From assembly GCA_964619955.1 (NCBI GenBank), contig CAZUJF010000006.1:143379-207378 (forward strand): DNA of 64,000 nt. Reading direction: 5' to 3'. Origin of the DNA: JACQFK01 sp964619955. Its GTDB lineage: Bacteria; Planctomycetota; MHYJ01; JACPRB01. Position 1 is the first letter of the stretch, and every line of letters starts with the position of its first letter. The notes under the pieces are model-generated. The model worked only from the letters and a program-made list of their open reading frames with translations, had not been told where the DNA came from and did not search any database. Of this stretch, positions 17,435-25,178 are shown in pieces. Position numbers and translations under genes: made by a program.

Positions 17435-18268
17435 ATGGGAATGATGATCGCGGTGCTCGCAAGCATCTTGTTGCTGGGAACAGTGCAGGTCGCAGGAGAC
17501 GACGAGAAGGCTTGCCTTGACGCACTCGATGTCTTCCGTGCTGGTCTTCGGAGCGCCTCCCCGGCCGCCCGGGCCCAGGCGGCCATGGAACTGGCGAGGC
17601 ACAAGTGTCCGAAAGCCGTTGCGGGACTCGCTTCGCTCCTTACGGCCGATGTCGATTCTGTTCGGATCGCCGCCGCGAAATCACTGGGTTCATTTGACGA
17701 CCCGAAAGCGGTCGACGCCGTGGCAGGGGCTGTGGCAGTCAATGCCCAGAGACATGAAGTGCTCGAAGCGATGGCGAAGGCGCTGGAAGATCTGGATTGG
17801 GAGGCCGGCGCCCTGCAGCTCAATCCGCTCCTTGCGAAGCACCATGACAAGGATATTTTGGAGACGTTGCACGTCGTAGTTCCGGTGCTGGGGAAGTTGG
17901 GAAGTATGAGTTCCGTTGAGCCGCTCATCACGCTTCTGGAGCATGCCGAAAGCGAAGGCAAGCGTGTCCGTGCGGCCGGGATCCGCGCTGCCGGCAACCC
18001 CAAGATGGCGGCCCTGGAGACGCCGATACGGAAGGCGCTCCAGGATATTACCGGAGGGTCCCAGGGTACGGGCGACAAGTGGGACGACTGGTGGAAAGCC
18101 AATCGGGATCGACTGGTGGCCGGCGCCACCCTGACGTACCGGTGCAAGGCCAGCGGCAAGCGGTGGGGGCAGAAGGGCAGTGAAGTTCAGGAGTGTCCCT
18201 TCCACGACAAGCAGGCGAAGGATGGACAGGTCATCTCGGTCCGCTTGTCTTCAAAGTCAAAACCATGA
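17435..18268 (+). CDS. Exported HEAT-repeat protein
   Basis: A 277-residue protein with a signal peptide (MMIAVLASILLLGTVQVAG) and about four HEAT-like repeats (for example VAGLASLLTADVDSVRIAAAK, VEPLITLLEHAES). It closes with W-D-D-WWKANRDRL, a motif common at the end of planctomycete HEAT domains, then a short Cys-containing tail (YRCKASGKRWG, QECPFHDK). The start at 17435 is chosen because GAAGGGAG precedes it and the signal peptide follows; an in-frame ATG lies upstream at 17372. It is the first of three exported-protein genes between two RND sets. The specific function is unknown; HEAT proteins are usually scaffolds. Confidence 0.7.
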   Translation: MGMMIAVLASILLLGTVQVAGDDEKACLDALDVFRAGLRSASPAARAQAAMELARHKCPKAVAGLASLLTADVDSVRIAAAKSLGSFDDPKAVDAVAGAVAVNAQRHEVLEAMAKALEDLDWEAGALQLNPLLAKHHDKDILETLHVVVPVLGKLGSMSSVEPLITLLEHAESEGKRVRAAGIRAAGNPKMAALETPIRKALQDITGGSQGTGDKWDDWWKANRDRLVAGATLTYRCKASGKRWGQKGSEVQECPFHDKQAKDGQVISVRLSSKSKP

Positions 18269-18483
18269 ATCCGGGGAGCCGCGCTCGGGACGAGTTCCTG
18301 AAAGAGATGTGTTGAAGTGGAGGTGTTGCGATGAACACGCGGACGACAATTCCGGGGCTGCCTGAGTGTGATCTTGGCTCTGGTCCCCAAGGTAAGCGCA
18401 TCAGGGAGGCCTTTTCAGGGGCTCCGCCGACAAATTGGCAATCCCCCGTTGGGTCGAGGCAAGCAATCAGGTCTGTGCCGTTG

Positions 18484-19230
18484 ATGCACCGCATTGCGTT
18501 CCTCCTGTGTGTCCTGGTCGTGCCGATGACCTTGATGGCGGACGAGGTGCACCTTAAGAATGGAAACAAACTGGAGGGTATCGCCCGGGAGGAGGGGGAC
18601 CGGGTCATCGTGGAACTCGGGGCGGGCAACGTGACCCTATGGAGTTCGGAGGTCGAGAAGATCGTGGTTACGAAGTCGCCTCTTCATGAGTACCAGGAGA
18701 GGCTGCAGAAGATTGAGAAGAGCACAACGGCCGATGACTTTGTGGCGCTTGCCCTCTGGGCGAGGGCGAACGGTATGCCGCGCTATGCCGTCCCCCTGCT
18801 CGAAAAGGCCATCACGCTTGATCCGGATCACCCGGCCGCGCGGGGGATGCTCGGGTATGTCTTCCTGGACAGCCGTTGGATGACGAAGGCCGAATCCATG
18901 GAGGCACAAGGGTTCGTGGAATTCTTGGGTGGGTGGGTCACCCGTGCCGAACGCGATGGGATCCTCGCGGCGGAGGCCGCCCGACGCGAGAAGGCCCGAA
19001 ACGAGGCGGAAGCGCGAAGGGCCCAGCGGCCTCAGGTGCGGACCGAAATCCCTACGCTCTACCTAGGCGTTTCACCCTATCGGGATTTGCCGAACCGTCA
19101 GCGGTTCTACTCCCGATATCGCTCCCGCGGGGGCCGCTGGTACGCCCCTCAAATGCCGGGGGGGACACATCCCCACATGGATGGAAACAAGCCCCATGCG
19201 GGTTCTCATCAGAAAAAGGAAGGTGGATGA
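18484..19230 (+). CDS. Exported protein with KNG-type beta motif and TPR-like region
   Basis: A 248-residue secreted protein: signal peptide (MHRIAFLLCVLVVPMTLMA), then a small beta module VHLKNGNKLEGIAREEGDRV common in planctomycete exported proteins, and a TPR-like helix pair around YAVPLLEKAITLDPDHPAAR. The C-terminal third is Arg/Glu/Gly-rich and ends in a His-containing tail. The alternative ATG at 18331 has a better Shine-Dalgarno (GGAGG) but would put 51 residues in front of the signal peptide, so 18484 is preferred. Its stop overlaps the next start (ATGATGA). No enzyme motif is visible. The 215 bases upstream hold no other gene. Confidence 0.6.
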   Translation: MHRIAFLLCVLVVPMTLMADEVHLKNGNKLEGIAREEGDRVIVELGAGNVTLWSSEVEKIVVTKSPLHEYQERLQKIEKSTTADDFVALALWARANGMPRYAVPLLEKAITLDPDHPAARGMLGYVFLDSRWMTKAESMEAQGFVEFLGGWVTRAERDGILAAEAARREKARNEAEARRAQRPQVRTEIPTLYLGVSPYRDLPNRQRFYSRYRSRGGRWYAPQMPGGTHPHMDGNKPHAGSHQKKEGG

Positions 19231-19685
19231 TGAAAGCGGGATTGATCATAGCCTTTGCTGCGATGGCTTCGGGCGCGTTTCAGGGCAAGGAGGGCGAGAA
19301 GGACTGTTTCTGGTGCAAGGAGGCCGCACGCATCAAGACCGAGCACGAGGCTGGAAAGATGTCGAGGCATGAATGGGTCGAGCGGCGCCTGGAAATCCTG
19401 GAGGGGGAGTATTACTCGAACCGTCTGGAACTCCTTGAGGAGAAAGAGAAAATCTGCGACGCGGAGCATAAGGCGGGAAAGGTCGACCTCGGAGATGTCC
19501 TGGAGACTCGGTTGGAGGTTCTCTGGCTCCGGTTCACGCTTCGAAAGATCGAGGAGAAAGACTTCCGAAAGCACCATGAAGAGATCTGTCAGCCCTATAA
19601 GAAATGGCTCAAGGATCAGGTCAAGTCCGGAAGAATGACGGAAGAAGAGCAAAGGAAGAGGCTTGCTGCGCTCAACGAACCATAA
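19227..19685 (+). CDS. Small exported helical protein of unknown function
   Basis: A 152-residue protein with a signal peptide (AGLIIAFAAMASGAFQ) followed by CFWC and three related helical segments of about 35 residues (RIKTEHEAGKMSRHEWVERR, then KICDAEHKAGKVDLGDVLET, then PYKKWLKDQVKSGRMTEEEQ). The E-H-x-A-G-K-x-[SD] pattern repeats in the first two, so it appears built by internal duplication. It is translationally coupled to the preceding gene. I do not recognise the family; its place suggests a periplasmic partner of the two upstream exported proteins. Confidence 0.6.
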   Translation: MMKAGLIIAFAAMASGAFQGKEGEKDCFWCKEAARIKTEHEAGKMSRHEWVERRLEILEGEYYSNRLELLEEKEKICDAEHKAGKVDLGDVLETRLEVLWLRFTLRKIEEKDFRKHHEEICQPYKKWLKDQVKSGRMTEEEQRKRLAALNEP

Positions 19686-19691
19686 AGCAGG

Positions 19692-19763
19692 GTGGCGGAT
19701 GTAAACGTGGCGGTCCCCGAGTTGGAGAACCTGACCGGGACGCGCCTGGAGGCGGTGAGGTGA
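19692..19763 (+). pseudogene. 3' remnant of a CzcC-like outer-membrane-factor gene
   Basis: Twenty-three codons ending in TGA encode VADVNVAVPELENLTGTRL plus EAVR, matching the C-terminus of the outer-membrane factor at 15993 (VADLNVAVAELEKLTGSRL plus EIVR). No start or upstream homology remains. It sits upstream of the third RND set, which otherwise lacks an outer-membrane factor, so the gene was probably lost when the exported-protein trio (17435-19685) arrived or when recombination joined two operons. Confidence 0.75.
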
Positions 19764-19815
19764 AGGTGCGAAACTTGAACAATTCGGGAAGTCGTATCGT
19801 TAGAGTGGAGCAGCC

Positions 19816-20229
19816 ATGAAGGTCTTCTCGCTCCTGGCGCTCCTTTGGCTGGGCACGACCCAGACGGTGTCGTTCTCCAACTGCTGCCAGGGGATCTTCT
19901 GCTCCCAGAAGGACAACTGCCCCCCCTGCGGCGGAGAATCAAAAGATGGCCGTGCCTGTTGCGAATCGGAGGGGAGCGATTCCAACGCACCCCGGCAAAA
20001 CGAGGAGCAAGTCCCCTGCATCCACATCGAACCTTCGTCAGACCTTGTGCAGGAGAGCTTCTCGTCGACGGTGGACGCTCCCGCGGTCGCGCTCCTGCCG
20101 GGCGTGCCTGAACCGGAACCGCTTTTTGAAGCCCCCTGCTTCCGCTTCCTCGTGGAGGGCGCCGACCCTCCGGCCCGACCCGAAGGGTCGACCCCTCTCT
20201 ACCTCCTGAACCGCACCCTGCTGATTTAG
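19816..20229 (+). CDS. Exported Cys-rich protein preceding third RND set
   Basis: A 137-residue protein with a signal peptide (MKVFSLLALLWLGTTQTVSF) and a Cys-rich mature N-terminus: NCCQGIFC, then CPPCGG, then ACCESEG. The rest is Pro/Glu-rich and ends LYLLNRTLLI. GGAG precedes the ATG. It matches the His/Cys-rich protein at 10885 in architecture (signal, ligand-rich segment with CC pairs, low-complexity middle, short hydrophobic end) and in position before an RND adaptor. Probably a periplasmic metal-binding accessory. The family is not recognised. Confidence 0.55.
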   Translation: MKVFSLLALLWLGTTQTVSFSNCCQGIFCSQKDNCPPCGGESKDGRACCESEGSDSNAPRQNEEQVPCIHIEPSSDLVQESFSSTVDAPAVALLPGVPEPEPLFEAPCFRFLVEGADPPARPEGSTPLYLLNRTLLI

Positions 20230-20327
20230 ACCGCTCCCTTCACGCCTGGCGCACGCCGCGTTCGCGCGTCTCGCGGACCGCGGCCCCTTTCGATGGAGAC
20301 TTGTTCCGCCTTTGATTGGAGAATTCC

Positions 20328-20768
20328 ATGCACGCAATTCTGACCGCCATCGTCGCCCTCGGCCTCTGCTCCTCCGTTCAGGACGTCGCGAAAAAACGCG
20401 AGCTCAAGGATCGTGTCGAAATCGAAGGCAGCATCGTTTGCATCGGCTGCACGCTTGAGAAGACGGCGGGGGCGGATGCCCAGTGCACCCTCCACGCCAA
20501 ACATGCCCAGGGGCTCCTCGATGCCGAAGGCAAACTCTGGACCTTCGTCGACAACGCCAAAGGCCACATCGTCATGACGAACGACAAGCTTCGGGGCAAG
20601 GAACTGAAGGTCATGGGTTGGAAGTTCGCCAAGGGGCAGTACCTCGAGCTTTCAAAGTACCAGGTCAAGGAAGGCGACAAGTGGGTGGCCTGGGATTACT
20701 GCAAGACCTGCGGCTTTGAGAAGGGCGACAACAAGGACACCGACCTCTGCGACGATTGCAAGAAGTAG
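20328..20768 (+). CDS. Small exported CxxC protein
   Basis: A 146-residue protein with a short signal (MHAILTAIVALGLCSS). The mature part has CIGCTLEK (about 40), a second Cys in AQCTLHAKHAQGL, a beta-rich core (GKELKVMGWKF), and a C-terminal zinc-ribbon-like set CKTCGF and CDDCKK. The ATG has GGAG 8 bases upstream. It ends 2 bases before the adaptor start, so the two are co-translated. The Cys pairs suggest metal binding; a role as carrier for the third pump is inferred from position. Confidence 0.65.
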   Translation: MHAILTAIVALGLCSSVQDVAKKRELKDRVEIEGSIVCIGCTLEKTAGADAQCTLHAKHAQGLLDAEGKLWTFVDNAKGHIVMTNDKLRGKELKVMGWKFAKGQYLELSKYQVKEGDKWVAWDYCKTCGFEKGDNKDTDLCDDCKK

Positions 20769-20770
20769 CC

Positions 20771-22060
20771 ATGAGACAGAACCTCCTTACGGCCCTGGTC
20801 TTCCTCGTCCTGATCGGGCTCTTCGGACTGTCGGCGAACGACTGGCGCCTCCCGTGGACGGCGAAGGCCGCCCACGGGAGCGACTGGTGCGAGCCGCACC
20901 AGACGCCGCTCTCGACCTGCGGGAAGTGCAACCCGAAACTCGCGCGCGGGGGCACGTATACGGTCAAGGAGCGTGCGCCCAGGCAGGGGGAGTGTGCGAA
21001 CACTCTCGTCCGCATCCATCTCGGTCCCGGGGTCGCCGAGCAGGCTGGCCTCGTCCTGGCAACGGCCGAATCGAAGGAGGTCGCCGAGATCCTCCGCGCA
21101 AACGCCGAGACGATGTATCCGCCGAGTGCGCATGCGCGCGTGGGTCCCCGCGCCCCCGGGGTCGTGCGGGAGGTCAAAGCGGTGCTTGGCGACGACGTCG
21201 AGGCGGGCGCTCTCCTGGCGCTCGTTGAATCGGCGGACCTCGGCCAGTCGAAGTCGGAGCTTCTCCAGGCTTTTGCGCTGCTCGGGCTGCGCGAGAAAAC
21301 GTACGCACAGGAGAAGGTCCTCGCCGAGAAGCAGATCACGTCGGGGCGGGAGGCGCTCCTCGCGGCCGCCGCCCTTGAAGAAGCGAAGATCGCCTTTGAA
21401 AGGGCCTCGCAGAAACTCCTGCTTCTCGGACTCTCTCAGGATCAGGTGAAGGATGTCGCTTCCAAGCGCGACATCTCCCCGCTCCTGGAGGTGCGGGCTC
21501 CGTTCGCCGGTCGCGTGGTCGAGGCTCTGGCCGTGTCCGGTGAGGCGAGCGTGGTGGACAAGCCCCTCTTCGCCGTGGCGGGGATCGACCGGCTGTGGAT
21601 CTCCATCGATGTCTCGGAGGCGGAACTCTCGAAACTGGAGAAGGGCCAGAAGGTGTTGTTCTTCGTCGACGGCCTGCCTGGAAAGCGCTTCCCGGGGAAA
21701 CTCGTCGCCTTGGGAGGGGAGGTGGACGACCGGACGCGGACCGTCCGTGCTTTTGCCGATGTGAAGAACGTGGACGGGCTCCTGCGGGCTCGGATGTTCG
21801 GCCGGGCGGAGCTCACGGTGAAGCCGCCGGGGCCCAAGCTGCTCGTCCCCAAGGACGCCGTCCAGAACGACGGGGATTGCCACCTTGTGTTCGTCTCCGC
21901 CTCCGCGGACGCCTTCCAGGCCCGGAAGGTGGAGCTCGGAACGATCTATGAGTCGGGCTGCGAAATCCTGGCCGGTCTCTCGCCGGGGGACAAAGTGGCG
22001 ACGATCGGCAGCTTCCTGCTCAAGACCGAGGTGATGCGGGGCCAGATCGGAGCCGGCTGA
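20771..22060 (+). CDS. RND efflux periplasmic adaptor with Cys/His head (CusB/CzcB family)
   Basis: A 429-residue membrane fusion protein. A signal anchor (residues 4-24) is followed by a short metal-binding-like head WCEPHQTPLSTCGKC, as in heavy-metal-binding domains at the front of some CusB-like adaptors. Barrel-sandwich halves are GVVREVKAVLGDDVEAGALL (about 135) and LEVRAPFAGRVVEALAVSGE (about 243), separated by a helical hairpin; a beta-barrel (IDRLWISIDVSEAEL) and a distal domain follow. The pump gene starts 43 bases downstream. Together they form the third RND set, which has no outer-membrane factor of its own and may borrow one. Confidence 0.88.
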   Translation: MRQNLLTALVFLVLIGLFGLSANDWRLPWTAKAAHGSDWCEPHQTPLSTCGKCNPKLARGGTYTVKERAPRQGECANTLVRIHLGPGVAEQAGLVLATAESKEVAEILRANAETMYPPSAHARVGPRAPGVVREVKAVLGDDVEAGALLALVESADLGQSKSELLQAFALLGLREKTYAQEKVLAEKQITSGREALLAAAALEEAKIAFERASQKLLLLGLSQDQVKDVASKRDISPLLEVRAPFAGRVVEALAVSGEASVVDKPLFAVAGIDRLWISIDVSEAELSKLEKGQKVLFFVDGLPGKRFPGKLVALGGEVDDRTRTVRAFADVKNVDGLLRARMFGRAELTVKPPGPKLLVPKDAVQNDGDCHLVFVSASADAFQARKVELGTIYESGCEILAGLSPGDKVATIGSFLLKTEVMRGQIGAG

Positions 22061-22103
22061 TGCCCGGACAAATAGGACGCGGCGTCGCCGCGCCAACAAT
22101 AAT

Positions 22104-25100
22104 ATGCTGACCTGGATCATCAAGGCGTCGCTCCGGAACCGGGGGACGGTGCTGGCGCTCTCGGGCCTGCTCGTCGGGCTCGGGCTCTGGTCGATGAGCC
22201 GGCTTTCGGTCGACGCCTTCCCGGACGTGACGGACGTCATGGTCCAGGTGAACACGGTCGCCCCGGCCCTTTCCCCGGTCGAGATCGAGCAGCAACTCAC
22301 CGTCCGCGTCGAGCAAGCCATGGGCGGCCTCACCAACCTTAAGCTCGTGCGTTCGATCTCGAAGTTTGGCCTGTCCCAGGTCACCGTCATCTTCGAGGAC
22401 GGGACCGACCTCTACTTCGCCCGGACCCAGGTGATGCAGCGCCTGGGGAGCGTGGAACTTCCGGAGGGCATTCAGCGGCCGACGCTCGGCCCCGTGGCGA
22501 CCGGGCTCGGGGAAATCTACCACTACATCGTGACCGCCCCCAACGGGGACCTCACGGATTCCCGGGTGATTCATGACTGGGTGGTCAAACCCATCCTCCT
22601 CTCCGTCCCGGGCGTCGCCGAGGTGAATTCCTGGGGCGGTTTCGAGAAGCAGTTCCAGGTGGTCGTCGACCCCGTGCGCCTCGTCAAACACGGTCTCTCG
22701 ATCGGGACCGTCCTCGAGGCGCTGGAGCGATCGAACGCCAATGTGGGCGGCGGGAATACGGGGGCGGCGGGCGAGATCCTCCTCGTGTCGGGACGCGGGG
22801 TCGTCTCGACCACCCGGGATATCGGGGGGATCACGGTCAGTGCCGTCGATGGACGTCCCGTCCGGATCCGGGACATCGCGGAAGTCGTGGAGGGCCACGA
22901 GAACCGCCGCGGCGTCGTGACGACCGAGGGGCGCGGGGAAGCCGTCTTGGGACTCGGGTTCATGCTGATGGGGGAGAACAGCCACGTGGTCGCCGAGCGG
23001 CTGCGGACCCGCATGGAGGCGGTACGCAAGGCCGTCCCGCCGGGGACCGACATCAAGGTTGTCTACGACCGGACCGAGCTCGTCGATCTCGTCATCGGCA
23101 CCGTGAAGGAGAATCTCTTCCAGGGGGCGCTGCTCGTCGTAGCCGTGCTCTTCCTTTTCCTGGGGCATTTCCGGGCGGCCCTCATCGTGGCGGCGGCCAT
23201 CCCGCTCTCCATGCTCTTCGCCTTCAACTTGATGCTGCAGGCGGGGATTGCGGGGACGCTCATGAGCCTCGGGGCGGTGGATTTCGGGATGGTGGTCGAC
23301 AGCTCGGTCGTCATGATCGAGAATTCGATCCGCCGCCTGGATGAGGACCCGCCGGAGCGCTCCGTGATCGACGTCGTGGCCGACGCCTCGCTGGAAGTTC
23401 GCAAGCCCACCCTCTTCGGCGAAGCGATCATAGCGATCGTCTATCTTCCCATCCTCGCCCTCCAGGGCGTCGAGGGCAAACTCTTCCGGCCCATGGCCCT
23501 CACGGTCATCTTCGCGCTTCTGGGATCCATGCTGCTCTCGCTGACGCTGATGCCGGTGCTCGCGAGTCTCTTCCTCTCACGGCGCCGGGCGCACACCGCG
23601 GAGCCCTGGATCGTCCGCGCCTCCAAGCGTCTTTACGCGCCGGTCCTGGACTTCGTCCTCGGCCACCGCCTCCTCGTCCTCGGATCAGTCGTCATTTTCG
23701 TCCTGGGGACGATCCCCATCGCCTTCAAGCTCGGATCGATCTTCGTCCCGCGTCTGGACGAGGGATCGATCGTCATCAATACGATCCGCCTCCCGGGCGT
23801 ATCGGTGGACGAATCCGCACGTTTCGGGACGCGGATCGAGAAGTTGCTCAAGGAAGAGTTCGCCGCCGAGATCGCCTCGATCTGGACGCGGACCGGGACG
23901 CCGGAGGTCGCCACGGACCCCATGGGCATCGAGGTGAGCGACGTCTTCATCATGTTGACCCCCCGCGAGCGCTGGCGGAAGGCGTCGACCAAGGAGGAAC
24001 TCGAGGGCAGGATGGACAAAGCCCTCAAACGCCTGCCGGGGATGAATTACAGCTTCACCCAGCCCATCGAGATGCGCTTCAACGAGATGATCTCGGGCGT
24101 GCGCACGGACCTCGGGGTCAAAATATTCGGCGACGACTTCGCGGTTCTCAAGGAGAAGGCCGAAAAAGTCCGGGAAGTGCTTGCGGCGATTCCGGGAGCC
24201 TCCAACCCCTTCGTCGAGCCGATGGTCGGGCAGCCCGTCCTGGAGGTGAACCTCAAGACCGACGCCCTCTCCCGGCAGGGACTCCGGGCCCGGGACGTCC
24301 TCGACTGGGTCGAGGCGCTCGGGGGAAAGGACGCGGGTGAGGTCCGCATCGGGGACAGGCGTTTCCCGCTCGCGGTCCGTCTGCCGACCCGCTACGCGGA
24401 GAACCCCGCGCTGATCGAGACGCTCCTCATCCCCGCGCCCGACGGCCAGCGGCTTCCGCTCTCGTCGGTGGCCGACGTCGTCCGGACGAGCGGCCCCATG
24501 GTCGTCAACCGGGAGTGGGGGAAGCGGCGGTCGCTCGTCACCTGCAACGTCGTGGGACGCGACCTGGGAGGCTTCGTCGCCGAGGCTCGTCGGAAGGTCG
24601 ACGAAGCCATGCGCGCCGACATCGGCCGTACGATCGACCGTATCGAGTTCGGGGGGCAATTCGAGAACCTCATCCGCGCGTCGAAGCGGCTCGCGATCAT
24701 CGTTCCGGTGGCCCTCGGGCTCATCCTGTTCCTGCTCTACTCCACCTACGGGAACCTGGTCGACTGTCTGAGGATCTTCCTCAGCATCCCCTTCGCCGTG
24801 CTCGGCGGCCTGTGGGCGCTCTATTTCAGGGACATGCCCTTTTCGATCTCCGCTGGGATTGGCTTCATCGCGCTCTCGGGCGTCTCGGTCCTCGACGACA
24901 TGGTGATGGTCTCGACCATCCGGCAGCTCATGGGGGAGGGGATGGAAGCCGCCCGGGCGACGCGCGAGGCGGCGCTCCGCCGTCTGAGGCCCGTGATGAT
25001 GACGACGCTGGTAGCGGGCCTCGGCTTCATCCCGATGGCCATCAATACGGGCGTGGGGGCGGAAGTCCAGCGACCCCTTGCAACCGTGCTCGTGGGAGGG

Positions 25101-25178
25101 CTCGTGACGGGAACCCTCCTTACCCTTCTCATCCTTCCCACGCTCTTCGTAACACTCCGGTCTGGGAAGAAGGCATAG
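22104..25178 (+). CDS. CzcA-family heavy-metal RND efflux pump
   Basis: A 1024-residue full-length HME-RND pump. TM4 has DFGMVVDSSVVMIEN (about 393-407): the two Asp and the Glu of the proton relay are kept, but the DGA of Czc proteins is DSS, so its metal class differs from the pump at 12582. Other family marks are RLSVDAFPDVTD at the N-terminus, EMISGVRTDLGVKIFGDD in the periplasmic porter domain, and SGVSVLDDMVMVSTIRQL in TM11. The Shine-Dalgarno before the ATG is weak. Its stop overlaps the GTG of the P1B-4 ATPase (TAGTG), tying the two exporters into one operon; by association the substrate may be Co, Ni or Fe. Confidence 0.9.
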   Translation: MLTWIIKASLRNRGTVLALSGLLVGLGLWSMSRLSVDAFPDVTDVMVQVNTVAPALSPVEIEQQLTVRVEQAMGGLTNLKLVRSISKFGLSQVTVIFEDGTDLYFARTQVMQRLGSVELPEGIQRPTLGPVATGLGEIYHYIVTAPNGDLTDSRVIHDWVVKPILLSVPGVAEVNSWGGFEKQFQVVVDPVRLVKHGLSIGTVLEALERSNANVGGGNTGAAGEILLVSGRGVVSTTRDIGGITVSAVDGRPVRIRDIAEVVEGHENRRGVVTTEGRGEAVLGLGFMLMGENSHVVAERLRTRMEAVRKAVPPGTDIKVVYDRTELVDLVIGTVKENLFQGALLVVAVLFLFLGHFRAALIVAAAIPLSMLFAFNLMLQAGIAGTLMSLGAVDFGMVVDSSVVMIENSIRRLDEDPPERSVIDVVADASLEVRKPTLFGEAIIAIVYLPILALQGVEGKLFRPMALTVIFALLGSMLLSLTLMPVLASLFLSRRRAHTAEPWIVRASKRLYAPVLDFVLGHRLLVLGSVVIFVLGTIPIAFKLGSIFVPRLDEGSIVINTIRLPGVSVDESARFGTRIEKLLKEEFAAEIASIWTRTGTPEVATDPMGIEVSDVFIMLTPRERWRKASTKEELEGRMDKALKRLPGMNYSFTQPIEMRFNEMISGVRTDLGVKIFGDDFAVLKEKAEKVREVLAAIPGASNPFVEPMVGQPVLEVNLKTDALSRQGLRARDVLDWVEALGGKDAGEVRIGDRRFPLAVRLPTRYAENPALIETLLIPAPDGQRLPLSSVADVVRTSGPMVVNREWGKRRSLVTCNVVGRDLGGFVAEARRKVDEAMRADIGRTIDRIEFGGQFENLIRASKRLAIIVPVALGLILFLLYSTYGNLVDCLRIFLSIPFAVLGGLWALYFRDMPFSISAGIGFIALSGVSVLDDMVMVSTIRQLMGEGMEAARATREAALRRLRPVMMTTLVAGLGFIPMAINTGVGAEVQRPLATVLVGGLVTGTLLTLLILPTLFVTLRSGKKA

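Noticed and set aside
18331..18483. N-terminal extension of the TPR-like exported protein
   Set aside because: It has a better Shine-Dalgarno but would bury the signal peptide 51 residues inside; the shorter form is preferred.
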